DNA of 64,000 bases from the NCBI RefSeq assembly GCF_003233655.1, contig NZ_CP029836.1:23982-87981 (forward strand). Direction: 5' to 3'. Both the position numbers and the translations under genes were made by a program. The stretch is from Azospirillum ramasamyi (GTDB taxonomy: Bacteria; Pseudomonadota; Alphaproteobacteria; Azospirillales; Azospirillaceae). Numbering within the stretch: the stretch's first letter is position 1; each line of letters begins with the position of its first letter. The notes under the pieces were generated by a model. The model did not search any database. It saw only the letters and a program-made list of their open reading frames with translations, and was not told where the DNA came from. Shown here piece by piece: positions 45,092 to 55,500 of the stretch.

Positions 45092-48049
45092 GTGGCACGA
45101 CGCCAATTGCTGACGGAGGAGGAGCGCCGGCTGTTGTTCGGTCTGCCCACGGATCGGGACGCTTTGGCCCGCCATTGCACGTTCACCCGCTCGGATTTGG
45201 ACCTCATCGCCAGCCGACGCGGTGACGCCAACCGCTTGGGCTTCGCCGTGCAACTGGCGCTCCTGCGCCATCCCGGATTGCCTCTGGCCCACATTGTCGA
45301 GCCGATCGACGCCGTCGTCGGCTGGGTGGCGGAACACCTCGAATTGCCGGCGATCATGTTCGCCGAGTACGCGCACCGACCTCAGACGATGACCGGTCAT
45401 GCTCGCGACGCCGCTGCCGCGCTCGGGCTGCGGTTCCCAAGCGAGGCCGATCTGCCCGACCTGATCGAGGCCGCGGCGCGGGCAGCCTGGACCTCCGACG
45501 AGGGAATGCCGATCGTAACCGGGACCATCGCCGCGCTCCGGTCCGCGAAGATCGTCCTGCCGGCCCCGGCGGTGATCGAGCGCGCCGCCTTGGCGGGCCG
45601 TGCCCGCGCCAGAAAGCGGGTGGCGGATGCCTTGGTGGCCGACCTCACGGACGAGCAGCGCGACAAACTCGACAAGCTGCTGGCCGTCGATCCCGCAACC
45701 GGGATCACGTCGCTTGCTTGGCTGAAGACCATTCCCACGGCGCCGAAAGCGGATCATGTCCGCGACCTGATCGATAAACTCCATGTCGTTCGCGGCATCG
45801 GTATCAGTGTCGAGGCGCAGGCGCGTGTCCATGAAACCCGCTTCCGCCAGTTTGCCCGTGAGGGCCTGGCCTCGCCCACCTACCTGATCGAGCGCTGTGC
45901 GCCGAGCCGGCGGCGCGCGACGCTGGTGGCGCTGCTGATCGACCTGGAGAACCGGCTCACCGATGCCGCGCTCGATCTGGCCGACAAGCTCATCGGCGGT
46001 GCGTTCACGCGCGCGAAGAACAGCAAGGAGAAGACCTGCGTCGCGAAGACGAAGGATGTCGGCCGATTGATGCGCCTGTTCCACCGCACCATCGAGGCGC
46101 TCAGCCTGGCCCAGGAAAGCGACGGGGACGCCTTCGCCCTCGTCAACGAGGCGGTGGGCTGGCCGCAGTTGCTGCGCGTGCGCGGCGAGGTCGCCAGCCT
46201 CGCCGAGTTGGCGGAAGAGAACCCGCTGGTCCGCGCCGCCGACCGGTACGTCACCATCCGGAAGTTCGCCCCGGCGCTCTTGGATGCGCTCACGTTTAAC
46301 GCCGCCCGGAGCAAAGACCCAATCCTGGCGGCGGTCGAGCTGCTCAAGGAACTCAACCGATCCGGCAAGCGCGATATCCCGGCGGACGCGCCGATGCCGT
46401 TCCGCAAGGAGTGGCGGCGGCTCGTCGCCAAGGACGGCAAGCCCAACCGGCGGCTCTACGAGACGGCGGTGCTCGCCACCCTGCGCAACAAGCTGCGCTC
46501 CGGTGACGTGTGGGTGGAGCGGTCGTCCAACTACCGCCGCTTCGACAGCTATCTGCTGCCCGCGGCGGCGGCGGCCCCGATCGCGGCGGAGCTGAAACTT
46601 CCTGCGACGGCCGATGAGTGGTTGGCAGCACGGGGGCGCGACCTCGACGAGCGGCTGAAGCGCTTTGCCCCGCGCCTGCGCGACGGCCAGCTCGAAGGCG
46701 TCGAATTGCGCGACGAGCGGCTGCACATCGCGGCGCTGAAGGCAATCGCCCCGCCGGAAGCGGACGCGCTCGCCGACCGGCTCGACGCCCTTCTGCCGCG
46801 CGTGCGCATCACCGAACTGCTGCACGAGGTCAACCGCGCGACCGGCTTCGCGGCGGCGTTCACCAACCTGCGCACCGGCGAAACCTGCGACAACCAGAAC
46901 GCGCTGCTCGCCGCCATCCTGGCCGACGGCACCAACCTGGGGCTGACGCGCATGGCCGAGGCCAGCCAGGGCCTGACCCGCGACCAGCTGATCTGGACCG
47001 CCGACGCCTTCATCCGGCCGGAAACCTACCAAGCGGCCCTGGCCCGGATCATCGACGCGCACCATCGGCTGCCCATGGCCGCCGTCTGGGGTGGCGGCAC
47101 GACGTCCTCGTCGGACGGCCAGTTCTTCCGCTCCGGCAAGCGCGGCAACGCCGCCGGCGAGGTGAACGCCCGCTACGGCGGCAGCCCCGGCTTCAGCTTC
47201 TACACCCACGTCTCGGATCAGCACGGTCCGTTCCATGTCCGGGTCATTTCGGCGGCGACGCACGAGGCACCCTTCGTTCTGGATGGTCTGCTCCACCACG
47301 GCACCGGCCTGACCATCGACACCCACTACGTGGACACGGGCGGCGCCTCGGATCACGTGTTCAGTGTGGCGGCCATGCTCGGCTTCCGCTTCTGTCCCCG
47401 CCTGCGCGACTTTCCCGAACGCCGCTTGGCCAGCATCGAGCCGCCAAGCTGCTATCCGGACCTGCAGCCGCTGCTGGGCCGGCGGATCAAGGTGGACGTC
47501 ATCCGCGACCATTGGACCGACGTGGTGCGTCTGGTCGCGTCGCTGAAGGCCGGCACCGTGGCGCCCTCGACCATGTTGAAGAAACTGGCCGCCTACGAGC
47601 GGCAGAACCAGCTCGATCTGGCGCTCCAGGAACTGGGCCGCATCGAGCGCACACTTTTCATGATCGATTGGTTGGAAACGCCCGAACTCAGGAGGAGCTG
47701 TCACATCGGGCTGAACAAAGGGGAGCAGCGTCACGCCCTGGCCCAGGCGATCTGCACCTTCAAGCAGGGCCGGATCGCCGACCGCGGGTCCGAGGCCCAG
47801 CAGTACCGCGCCTCGGGACTGAATCTGCTTATTGCCGCGATCGTCCACTGGAACTCGACCTACATGGCCGACGCGGTGACCCACCTGCGCGCCATCGGCG
47901 AAATCGTGCCGGACGACCTGCTCGTCCACACCTCACCGGTTGGCTGGGAGCACATCAGCCTGTCCGGTGATTTCCTGTGGGACCGCGCGGCAGCCATACC
48001 GATGGGAAGACGGCCACTCAACCTGGGACGTCGCCGCCATGCTGCCTGA
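45092..48049 (+). CDS. tnpA: Tn3-family transposase TnpA
   Basis: This 985-residue protein is about the usual TnpA length. The N-terminus carries ARRQLLTEEERRLLFGLPTD (DUF4158-like). The C-terminal DDE domain includes YGGSPGFSFYTHVSDQHGPF and HYVDTGGASDHVFSVAAM. GTG at 45092 with GGGAAGA upstream is the best start. The end lies 26 bases from the right inverted repeat. The enzyme cuts at the 38-bp ends. Confidence 0.93.
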   Translation: MARRQLLTEEERRLLFGLPTDRDALARHCTFTRSDLDLIASRRGDANRLGFAVQLALLRHPGLPLAHIVEPIDAVVGWVAEHLELPAIMFAEYAHRPQTMTGHARDAAAALGLRFPSEADLPDLIEAAARAAWTSDEGMPIVTGTIAALRSAKIVLPAPAVIERAALAGRARARKRVADALVADLTDEQRDKLDKLLAVDPATGITSLAWLKTIPTAPKADHVRDLIDKLHVVRGIGISVEAQARVHETRFRQFAREGLASPTYLIERCAPSRRRATLVALLIDLENRLTDAALDLADKLIGGAFTRAKNSKEKTCVAKTKDVGRLMRLFHRTIEALSLAQESDGDAFALVNEAVGWPQLLRVRGEVASLAELAEENPLVRAADRYVTIRKFAPALLDALTFNAARSKDPILAAVELLKELNRSGKRDIPADAPMPFRKEWRRLVAKDGKPNRRLYETAVLATLRNKLRSGDVWVERSSNYRRFDSYLLPAAAAAPIAAELKLPATADEWLAARGRDLDERLKRFAPRLRDGQLEGVELRDERLHIAALKAIAPPEADALADRLDALLPRVRITELLHEVNRATGFAAAFTNLRTGETCDNQNALLAAILADGTNLGLTRMAEASQGLTRDQLIWTADAFIRPETYQAALARIIDAHHRLPMAAVWGGGTTSSSDGQFFRSGKRGNAAGEVNARYGGSPGFSFYTHVSDQHGPFHVRVISAATHEAPFVLDGLLHHGTGLTIDTHYVDTGGASDHVFSVAAMLGFRFCPRLRDFPERRLASIEPPSCYPDLQPLLGRRIKVDVIRDHWTDVVRLVASLKAGTVAPSTMLKKLAAYERQNQLDLALQELGRIERTLFMIDWLETPELRRSCHIGLNKGEQRHALAQAICTFKQGRIADRGSEAQQYRASGLNLLIAAIVHWNSTYMADAVTHLRAIGEIVPDDLLVHTSPVGWEHISLSGDFLWDRAAAIPMGRRPLNLGRRRHAA

Positions 48050-48112
48050 AAGCCGCGTTCCCGATCCGTTCGACCTTAGCGTTGTCTACCGAACAAATGT
48101 CGCGATGTCCTC

Positions 48113-48329
48113 CAGATGGTCGAATTGGGACAGATCGTTGCAGTCTTGGCGTGGTTTCCTGCCCGCTCTATGTCGTGACCTCAGCGCGCAGCTCGCGCCG
48201 GGTACCGGTATCATCACCCAAGCGCCTGAAAGGAACCGGGAGACGGATCGGCGCGACAGCTGTGCACGGTCCGCGACAACGCGGTCTATAGACGGCGGGC
48301 AGCGATGATCGACCGCGTCGCGGTTGCGG
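48113..48329. other. Right flank of the transposon
   Basis: Starts with the second cagat copy. 48118-48178 completes the split 35-codon ORF. The rest, to the end of the DarT-like gene, holds no other feature I can support. Confidence 0.5.
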
Positions 48330-48932
48330 TCAGAACTCTTCTACCAGCACGTTCCGATCGCCACCGTCCTCCCTGTTCAGCCGATCCATCAGCGCCTGCA
48401 TCCCGACGGCAAGGTACGCCCGGTGGACGCACACCCCCATGATAAGTTGTGGGGCAATCCTCTCCCGGACCTGGACCTCTGCATCGGAGCGCGTCGGGAC
48501 GTGCGGTGCGATGCCCTTCTCCGTGCGATAGGATCCTCCTTCGAAAAAGGCGGTGGGTGCCTTGTCCTCGAACATTGTATCGAAGCCCCATGGACCACCC
48601 CGGAACTTGCTGTTCCCCGTCAAATCCTTGTGCGCCGCATTGCGAAAGCAGAAGCGGCAGTTGTGGGTCCAGAGAACGCTGGGCTGGAAGAAGATAACTG
48701 CCCAGACAGCCCGAGGGTAGTCCCTCCGCTTCCTGTCGAGCATGGCATAGGCGATGCCGGAAACGGACAACGAACTGGCCCCCATATCGCCGTCGAGCCG
48801 CCAATGGTCGGTCCCGATGGCCTTGAGGCCGCGCTCATCAAGCTCCACCCGCGAGAGGAGACCGTGCTCGACGATCCCCTCCAGGTTCTGGATGTTGGTA
48901 AAGTGCGCGAGCCAGGGAATGCCGCGCTCCAT
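48330..48932 (-). CDS. DarT-like DNA ADP-ribosyltransferase (DUF4433)
   Basis: This 200-residue protein matches DarT-type enzymes that ADP-ribosylate thymidine in single-stranded DNA: HFTNIQNLEGIVEHGLLSR near the start (about 9-27, NAD-binding His) and RSDAEVQVRERIAP (about 147-160, likely catalytic Glu). ATG 48932 is chosen; an upstream ATG at 48992 is in frame. It is the last gene of the leftward helicase operon, 113 bases after the NERD helicase gene. No DarG macrodomain antitoxin is adjacent, so activity may be held by the operon proteins. Confidence 0.7.
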   Translation of the reverse strand: MERGIPWLAHFTNIQNLEGIVEHGLLSRVELDERGLKAIGTDHWRLDGDMGASSLSVSGIAYAMLDRKRRDYPRAVWAVIFFQPSVLWTHNCRFCFRNAAHKDLTGNSKFRGGPWGFDTMFEDKAPTAFFEGGSYRTEKGIAPHVPTRSDAEVQVRERIAPQLIMGVCVHRAYLAVGMQALMDRLNREDGGDRNVLVEEF

Positions 48933-49045
48933 CACTCTCTTCTTAATCTCGTCCCTGCAACCCACGCCGTCCCCTCTTCCGGGTCGATGCAAGATGGCGA
49001 TGAAAAGGGTGCTTGCGGCGCCGTTGCAAAATCATAACGGCCCTG

Positions 49046-50731
49046 TCACCCATTTCCCGGTCCGTCCCGGAGGCGCGCCAGGGCCGGGGCGGTGCCGAAG
49101 ACCATCAGCAGCACGGACGGGCGGCTCAGCGCGACGTAGATGAGCTCCGGTTCGGTAAGCTCCTCGACGTCGCACAGCATGATCACCGGCCGGTCGAGGC
49201 CCTTGAAGCGGCGCACCGTGTCGAAGACGACGCCGTCGTCCGGATCGCCACCCGCGGGACCGCAGCGGAGCCCGCCGATAGTGCCACCGGAGCACAGCGG
49301 ATGGCCGTCCGTCCGGGCCGCCGTGAGGACGGCGATCTGCGCCGGAGGGATCCGCTGCCGCCCGGCAAGATCGGCGAGCGCACTTCTGACGCGGGCGGGG
49401 ACGTCCTCGCGCCGCTTGACCTCCACCCATTCGACCGGCATTCCGTCGGGTCCGGCGGAGCGCGTGGCCCTTCCCTTGTACCAGGGCTTGGCGCACAGAT
49501 GGATGGTCTTCGTGTTGCGCAGGTTCCTGGTCAGCGGATACTGGGAGCGCGGAAGCTCCAGCAGCCACCCGCCGCTGTGGGAGTAGACCTTCTGGTTGTC
49601 ATCATGGAAGACGTAGAAGGTTCCGCCGTCGGGGTCGCGCAGGCACAACCGGAGGGCCGTGAGCCAGTTGTCGCGGAAGTCCTGGCCCTCGTCCACGACA
49701 ACCGCGTCGAAGCGAAGGTCCTCGCGTTGTGTGACCGCTGTGAGGAGCGCGTCCGGCAGCTCTGTGGCAAAGGTCTGCGACCCGCCGCCCGAGGGAAGAC
49801 GGCTGCCCGCCTGATGAGCCATCCGGGCGCATAGTGAGTGGAAGCTGGCCACGGCGAGCGATGGGAAACCGGAGGTGAGGCGGGCGAGGTGGGCGCCCAG
49901 CGCCTCGTTGAAGCAGGTCAGCAGAACCCGTTGGCCCGCCTCCCCCAGCCGGCAGGCTTTCTCGAGAGCGAGCAGCGTTTTTCCCGTCCCCGCCCCGCCG
50001 GAGACCGCCATCTGTGGGATGTCCTCGAGCGAGCCCAGCAGTTCGTACTGCTCGCGGGTCAGCCGCTCGATCTCCCGGCCGTCCTCCCTGAGCGCTCGCG
50101 CGAGGCTGGGCCGCAGCTCGAAGTCGGCCGCCAGCAGCCTGTGCATGGCCCGCATGCCGTCAGGCCCCAGACCCCGCCCAGGATCGTCGGCCTCGCTGTC
50201 GGTCCGGCCGAGGCGGGCCTCCACCCACTCCGCGAGGTAGTTGAGGTCCTCCGCGAACGCGAACAGGAACAGCGGCATGCTTGCGCCGAGGCTCTGTCGC
50301 GGCCTGGAGCAGTCGGGAAGGACGACGCCATGGCGGGCGGTGACGAACCTTGCCCGCCAGTCGGGCTGCTCCTTGAGCTTCGCCAACAGCGCGTGCTTGC
50401 TGACGCTCGCCTGCTTCACCGGGTCCTTGATCCGGTTCGTGATCCCGAGACGGTTCTTTGAGGTCCACTCGTCGGTGTCCCCGCGCCGCGACACGGCGCC
50501 GCCCTTGACCTCGATGACCAGGAAGCCCTTGGCCGGATGTGCGACGACGAAGTCCGCCTCGCCTTCCTTCTCCTCCCCGGTCGGGGTCAGGCCCAGCCAC
50601 GGGCGGGAGTAGTAGCAGTGGTAGTCGCCCGGCAGCTGGTCCCGGAGCCTCTCGAAGACGGCGACCTCCGCCTCGCGGTACGGATCCCGGCGGACTTCGT
50701 CCGGAACCCGGAAAGGGTGCATGATGGCCAT
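49046..50731 (-). CDS. NERD-domain UvrD/Rep-type helicase
   Basis: This 561-residue protein has a NERD nuclease-related domain (about 15-130: EGEADFVVAHPAKGFLVIEV with Asp and Glu, then Lys). A superfamily 1 helicase core follows: Walker A GGAGTGKT (about 245), VDEGQDF (about 347) and YVALSRP near the end. The core is shorter than UvrD, so some accessory domains are missing. It may nick and unwind invading DNA. The gap to the DrmB-like gene is 10 bases, implying one operon. Confidence 0.85.
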   Translation of the reverse strand: MAIMHPFRVPDEVRRDPYREAEVAVFERLRDQLPGDYHCYYSRPWLGLTPTGEEKEGEADFVVAHPAKGFLVIEVKGGAVSRRGDTDEWTSKNRLGITNRIKDPVKQASVSKHALLAKLKEQPDWRARFVTARHGVVLPDCSRPRQSLGASMPLFLFAFAEDLNYLAEWVEARLGRTDSEADDPGRGLGPDGMRAMHRLLAADFELRPSLARALREDGREIERLTREQYELLGSLEDIPQMAVSGGAGTGKTLLALEKACRLGEAGQRVLLTCFNEALGAHLARLTSGFPSLAVASFHSLCARMAHQAGSRLPSGGGSQTFATELPDALLTAVTQREDLRFDAVVVDEGQDFRDNWLTALRLCLRDPDGGTFYVFHDDNQKVYSHSGGWLLELPRSQYPLTRNLRNTKTIHLCAKPWYKGRATRSAGPDGMPVEWVEVKRREDVPARVRSALADLAGRQRIPPAQIAVLTAARTDGHPLCSGGTIGGLRCGPAGGDPDDGVVFDTVRRFKGLDRPVIMLCDVEELTEPELIYVALSRPSVLLMVFGTAPALARLRDGPGNG

Positions 50732-50741
50732 GGCTCCGTCC

Positions 50742-52583
50742 TCACCCGCAGGCCATCAGGCCGGAGAAGAAACCGGTCTCCGGGCCTCCGGGAACGCCGA
50801 CCAGCATCGCCCTGTCCAGGAACCGGTTGAACGTCTCGCAGGCCGTCTCCGGCGCGAGGACGCACGAGTGGCACGCCGCGAGGTTCAGCCCCTCGGACAG
50901 GGAGTTGAGGCCCTTCATGCACAGCGGATCCGAGGAGCACCACTCAACGGCCTTCAGCGCGGAGCGGATCAGAGCCTCCATCCGGTCGCCGCGCCCCTGC
51001 CTGACGAGGCCGCCCAGCGTGCCATCCGCGTCCGCCGTGGACGTGTAGACCAGCACTCCGCACATGCCTGGCGCCTGCGCGTCCACGTAGAGGCGCTCGC
51101 GCAGCGAGGACGTCGAGTAGCCGCACTCCAGCGACAGCTGCCGCATCAGCGCGTGGGAGAAGGTGTGGACGAGCATGTACCGCGGCGTGACCTTCGTCGG
51201 CGGCTCGGAATCCTCGCCCATCCGGGATCGCCAGTCCGCCTCGTAGCGCTGGCGGACCCCCTCGGTGCGGGCGACGACGTCCGGACCTGCTTCCCAGCGG
51301 CGCACCGCAGCCTCGTCCAGCGAGACGAAGATGCCCTCGCCCCTCACCTCGATCGCGGGCAGCCACGTCTTGGGCGCAACGCTCAGTGGAGCGACCTGCG
51401 CGGTTCCGAAATCGCCGGAGGGAGGGTGTATCCGCGTGAAGCCGTAGATGGCACGGACCTCGCGGAGCCGGACCACCTGCGTCAGGGTCCCGATCAGTCC
51501 GCGCAGACCGGCGGGCACGGGCTGGGGCCTGATCGAGAACTCGCTGCGCTCGTCGTTGGTCCGCTGGCCCGACGTGAGCTGAAGATACTCCTCGAAACGG
51601 AGGTCCGGGCGGGCGGGCGCGTTGATCAGTTCGAGCCGCTGCCGGATCTTGGCCTTCAGCTCGTCGAGCGTCATCGCCGGGCCTTCCCAGTTCGGCCACA
51701 CCACCAGCTCGACGATCTTGTCCTGATCCTCGGGCGTGACCGCGCTGACGATGTTCGCCCACTGCTGGCCGAGCGCCGCCTGGAAGTCGTCCGACCACGG
51801 CGGGATGTCCAGCGATGACTCGACGGCGGGAAAATAGAGGTTCGACGCTCCGCGCTGGACGACCAGCGGTGGGTTCTGCGCGGTGCACGGCTCGGGGCCG
51901 GACGGGAGCCACGGCCGGTGGCCGGAGCACCGGACCCCCAGGTTCTTCATCGCCTCGGGCGAGAACGCGCCGTCCATCGTTCTCCGCGCGCCGCACTCGG
52001 TGCAGGACAGCACCAAGCCCTTCAGGCCAGCGCCCTCGCTCTCCAGCTTCAGGGGTTTCCGCCGCCTGCATTCGGGCCGGTGCGAGACCCAGTGGTGCCA
52101 GGGGAACTCTTCGAGATGGCCGTTCTCGCAGGCCAGGATGAAGCGCACCGGAACCACGTGCACCCTCTTGGCGGCCGTCGAGCACCTCGCACAGTAGAGG
52201 GCCGGGTCTCCCTCCTCCTCGGACCAGCTCCGCGCCTGCTGCAGCAGGCTGCACTTCGGGCAGGTCAGCCAGACCGGGAAGCGGACCCCGGGAAGGAGCG
52301 GCGGCGACTTCTCCTTGCCGTCCCTACGGCGTCCGTCGCTCCCGACCGGGGGCAGGCGGAATCCCCTGACCTTCAGCTTCTGTTCGAGGCGCGCCTCGCT
52401 CACCCGCTGCTCGTTCAGCAGCCCGGCGGGCTGGGCCCACCGGTCCCACTCCTCCAGCCCCGCGGCGACCACCGAGACGGCCGCGCCGCCGTGGCCTCCG
52501 GCGCGGAAGTCGATGATGGCACCGGGACCGTACGTCATTACCACCTGGCTCCGACGCACCTTGCCCAGCCTGTTGCCCTTCAT
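50742..52583 (-). CDS. drmB: DrmB-like protein (DUF1998)
   Basis: This 613-residue protein starts MKGNRLGKVRRSQVVMTYGP then GAIIDF, the usual DrmB N-terminus. It has zinc-type cysteine pairs (CPKCSLLQ, YCARCS, SCTECGAR). The C-terminal DUF1998 domain reads YMLVHTFSHALMRQLSLECG, then LYVDAQAPGMCGVLVYTST. In DISARM, DrmA and DrmB form the DNA-sensing/translocating core. ATG overlaps the DrmA-like stop in an ATGA junction, so the two are coupled. The gene symbol reflects family resemblance only. Confidence 0.85.
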   Translation of the reverse strand: MKGNRLGKVRRSQVVMTYGPGAIIDFRAGGHGGAAVSVVAAGLEEWDRWAQPAGLLNEQRVSEARLEQKLKVRGFRLPPVGSDGRRRDGKEKSPPLLPGVRFPVWLTCPKCSLLQQARSWSEEEGDPALYCARCSTAAKRVHVVPVRFILACENGHLEEFPWHHWVSHRPECRRRKPLKLESEGAGLKGLVLSCTECGARRTMDGAFSPEAMKNLGVRCSGHRPWLPSGPEPCTAQNPPLVVQRGASNLYFPAVESSLDIPPWSDDFQAALGQQWANIVSAVTPEDQDKIVELVVWPNWEGPAMTLDELKAKIRQRLELINAPARPDLRFEEYLQLTSGQRTNDERSEFSIRPQPVPAGLRGLIGTLTQVVRLREVRAIYGFTRIHPPSGDFGTAQVAPLSVAPKTWLPAIEVRGEGIFVSLDEAAVRRWEAGPDVVARTEGVRQRYEADWRSRMGEDSEPPTKVTPRYMLVHTFSHALMRQLSLECGYSTSSLRERLYVDAQAPGMCGVLVYTSTADADGTLGGLVRQGRGDRMEALIRSALKAVEWCSSDPLCMKGLNSLSEGLNLAACHSCVLAPETACETFNRFLDRAMLVGVPGGPETGFFSGLMACG

Positions 52584-55500
52584 GCCTCGTCCTCCGACTT
52601 CAGCGACTTTCTGAGAATGAATTCCACCGACGCCTCGACGCTCCGCAGGGAGTTCGGCGTGGGCCAAGCCAGTCCCGTGCCACGGTTGGAGGCCGCGAGC
52701 TCGGCCGCTTTCTCGGCGGAGAACACGAGGCTCTCGGCCCGCCGGTGGTCATGCCAGTAGAAAGGCAGGGGGCCGCGCGCACGCCACTCGTCGAGCTTGC
52801 GCTCGAGAAAGCTGCGGACAGCCTCCTCCTCCACCGGATCCGCGTTCCTGGCGCGGCTGACGATCCGCTCGACGAAGTCCTCCAGCTCCGCCTCGCATTC
52901 CTCCACGCCGACCGGTGCGTCGCGGAGCGAGGGGACAAGATGCCGCGCCATGGCCACGAGCGGCGCGTGCAGGGCGCGGTCCCGGGCGCGTGGCGCAAAG
53001 GGCGTCACGCTGGTCGCCTCGACGTCGCGGTACAGGGCCTGATGCCACGTCGCGAAGGTCTCGTAGTGGCTCCGGTCCCGCGCCTTGTTCGCGTTGTAGA
53101 CCGAGACCACCAGCCCCGCCACGCGACCGCGGCCAACGCGGCTCGTCGCCTGGATGTACTCGGCGATGCCCTTGGGCTGGCCGTTCACCACCATCAGGCC
53201 GAGACGCGGGATGTCGACGCCCACCGAGATCATGTTGCTGGCGAGGACCACGTCCACCGCGTCCGGGCTGCCCGCCCCGGCGTTCAGGGAGGCGAGCGTT
53301 CCCGGAATCCGCGACGAATCGACCCGGCTCGTGAGCTCGGTCTGCTCGAAGGAGCCCCGCGGCGGCTCGTTGCGGCGGCGCGCATAGTCGGCCACCGACT
53401 TGACGACGTCGTCCTGCATGAGCACTAGGGCGCCACCCAGCTCCCTCAGGCTGTTGAAGTAGGCGACGAGGGTCCAGTACGGGTCGCGTTCGGCGTCGGT
53501 GAGGCTCGGGTCAGCCGCCGCCTGGAGAAGGGAGGCGCTCACCGCCTGAAGGGTGAACTTGGCCGACCGTCCGGCCGTCGTCACGCCGACGTAGAGTCGC
53601 CCCGGAGCCCCGCCGTCTGCGACCGCGAACCCGGAGTTGTCGTGGTCGATGCCGGGCGGCGGGAACTGGAACGCGGTACGGTCGAAGAGGGCGCGGATCT
53701 GGTCCTCCGCCCGGCGGATGGTCGCCGTCGAGCCGATCACCTTCGGCCGCGCTCCCCCCCAGGAGCAGAGCTCGTCGATGGCGACCTCGTAGACACCGGC
53801 CATCGTGCCCAGCGGACCCGAGATGAGGTGCAGCTCGTCCTGGATGATCAGCTCCGGCGGCGCGAAGTCCGTGCCGATCCCGAACAGGCGCCCCGTCTGC
53901 CGCTCGCGGACGATCTGCGCGAATTTGTCGGCGGTGCCGATGAGGAGCGCGGGAAGCTCCCGATAGACGTCCTCGTCGACGGTCCAGACCGGCAGGTTCC
54001 GCATCGCCCTGCCGAGATCGCAGTCCGCCGCTCCGCACGCCGCCCAGATCCGGTCGCCCTCCGGAGAGGGCGCCCAGCGGAGTTCGCCCCCGCAGCAGGG
54101 GCACTGCGTCAGCTGCACCGGCGTGCTCTCGCCGCCCCCCGCCAGGGCTTCCACCGCATCCTTCACGGTGTTCGGCGACGAGGCGCTGCCGACCCACAGC
54201 CCGAGCGATATGGGAGGCCCCTCACGCAGGCGCGGCGGAACCGCGGAAGCGCCCGACGGCGCCCTGCCGAGGCGCAGCAGCTCGCACGCGCAGATCAGCG
54301 CGGCGGCGCGCTGGTACTGCTGCACGGTCAGCAGCCGCAGCGTGTAGCGCATCAGCACCGTCACGCCCCCGCCGTGCCCGGGCGCCGCGCCGCGGAGCCT
54401 GCGCAGGAAGATGGCGAACCCCGTCAGGAGCAGATACGCCTCGGTCTTGCCGCCGCCCGTCGGAAACCAGAGTAGGTCCATCGTCTCCCGGTCGCCGTCG
54501 CGGGGGTCGGCCGTCGACGCAAGGGCCAGAAGGCAGAACGCAAGCTGGAAGGGGCGCCACGTGAGGGTCTTGCCCTCCGACCAGCGGCGCTGGATGAGCA
54601 TGGCCCGGTTCGCGAGCCGGAATGCCGTCCGGACGTCCGGGTCGGCCTCCAGCAGCCGGATGCCCGCATCCATCCGCGCAAGCGCCTGCTCGCACCGCCG
54701 CATGTGCTTGCGCGCCTGCCCGCGCAGGCCGTCGGGCACCGCGGAGGGCTCCTCCGCCCGTCCGCTTACCCTGCGGATCCACGCGCCGTATGCCCCGGTC
54801 AGGATCCGGAGCCCGTGCACGAGGGCAGCGTCATCCGCCTCCGCGAGCCATTCCGCGGAGAGCGGGCTGGCGGACGGATCCGCGCGGAGGGGGGCGAAGG
54901 CCGCGTCGCCCTCGGCGCTGGTAGCCGCCACGGTCGCAACCGGAAGCCAGGTGGTGAACACCCGGACCGCCTCCCCGCCGCGGACCTCCCATCCGGCCGA
55001 GCAGGTGTGGCCGACGGCGTACTCCGCGACGTTCCGGTAGATCAGCGCTGCCGCTTCGCCGTCCTCGTCCGTGGCCCGCCCGCCCACCGGCCGCGCGAGG
55101 AGCCGGGAGCCGCATGCGGGGAGAACCTCCATCGACACCTGGAAGACGCAGAGCTCCTCGATCGCCTTCCTCCTGGGGCGCTCCGGAAGCTCGTTGATGT
55201 TGGACAGCGCGACGGTCACGAGGACGTCACCGTTCCACGGACTCGTCCGGACATGAAGCGACATGCCGGGCAGTCCGGACGCTCCCAGGTCCAGATCCTC
55301 GGCGGCGTCCTCGTCGAGCGGAAGCTCGCGCAGCTCCACCGAGCGCGGGACGCGCCGCCACTGCGGAGGCGACCTCCCGGCCTCCCGGGCGTCGCCGCTG
55401 CCCGCGTCCCCCTCGTCCTCAAGCGCGCAGTACTGCCCGCAGGAGATCCGGACGGTGATTGCGGGAAGCGATCCGTCCTCCGGGCGCACCGCGAACGACA

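Larger units (their letters stand above)
33393..48112. mobile_element. 14.7-kb Tn3-family transposon with cargo
   Basis: The left end 33393-33430 and right end 48075-48112 are 38-bp inverted repeats starting gagg and ending in a (T/C)AAG inner end, as in Tn3 elements. Both are flanked by the same 5-bp sequence cagat (33388-33392 and 48113-48117), the expected Tn3 target duplication. Inside are tnpA and a resolvase at the right end and a detoxification cargo to the left. Extra copies of the left repeat at 36018 and 44287 subdivide it. An IS3-family element sits inside it. Confidence 0.9.

Noticed and set aside
44264..47929. 1221-aa minus-strand ORF
   Set aside because: It is the antisense shadow of tnpA/tnpR, with a composition typical of reverse frames.
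44287..48112. Independent 3.8-kb transposon insertion
   Set aside because: The flanks are cttat and cagat, not a duplication; the right flank matches the outermost left end at 33388 instead.
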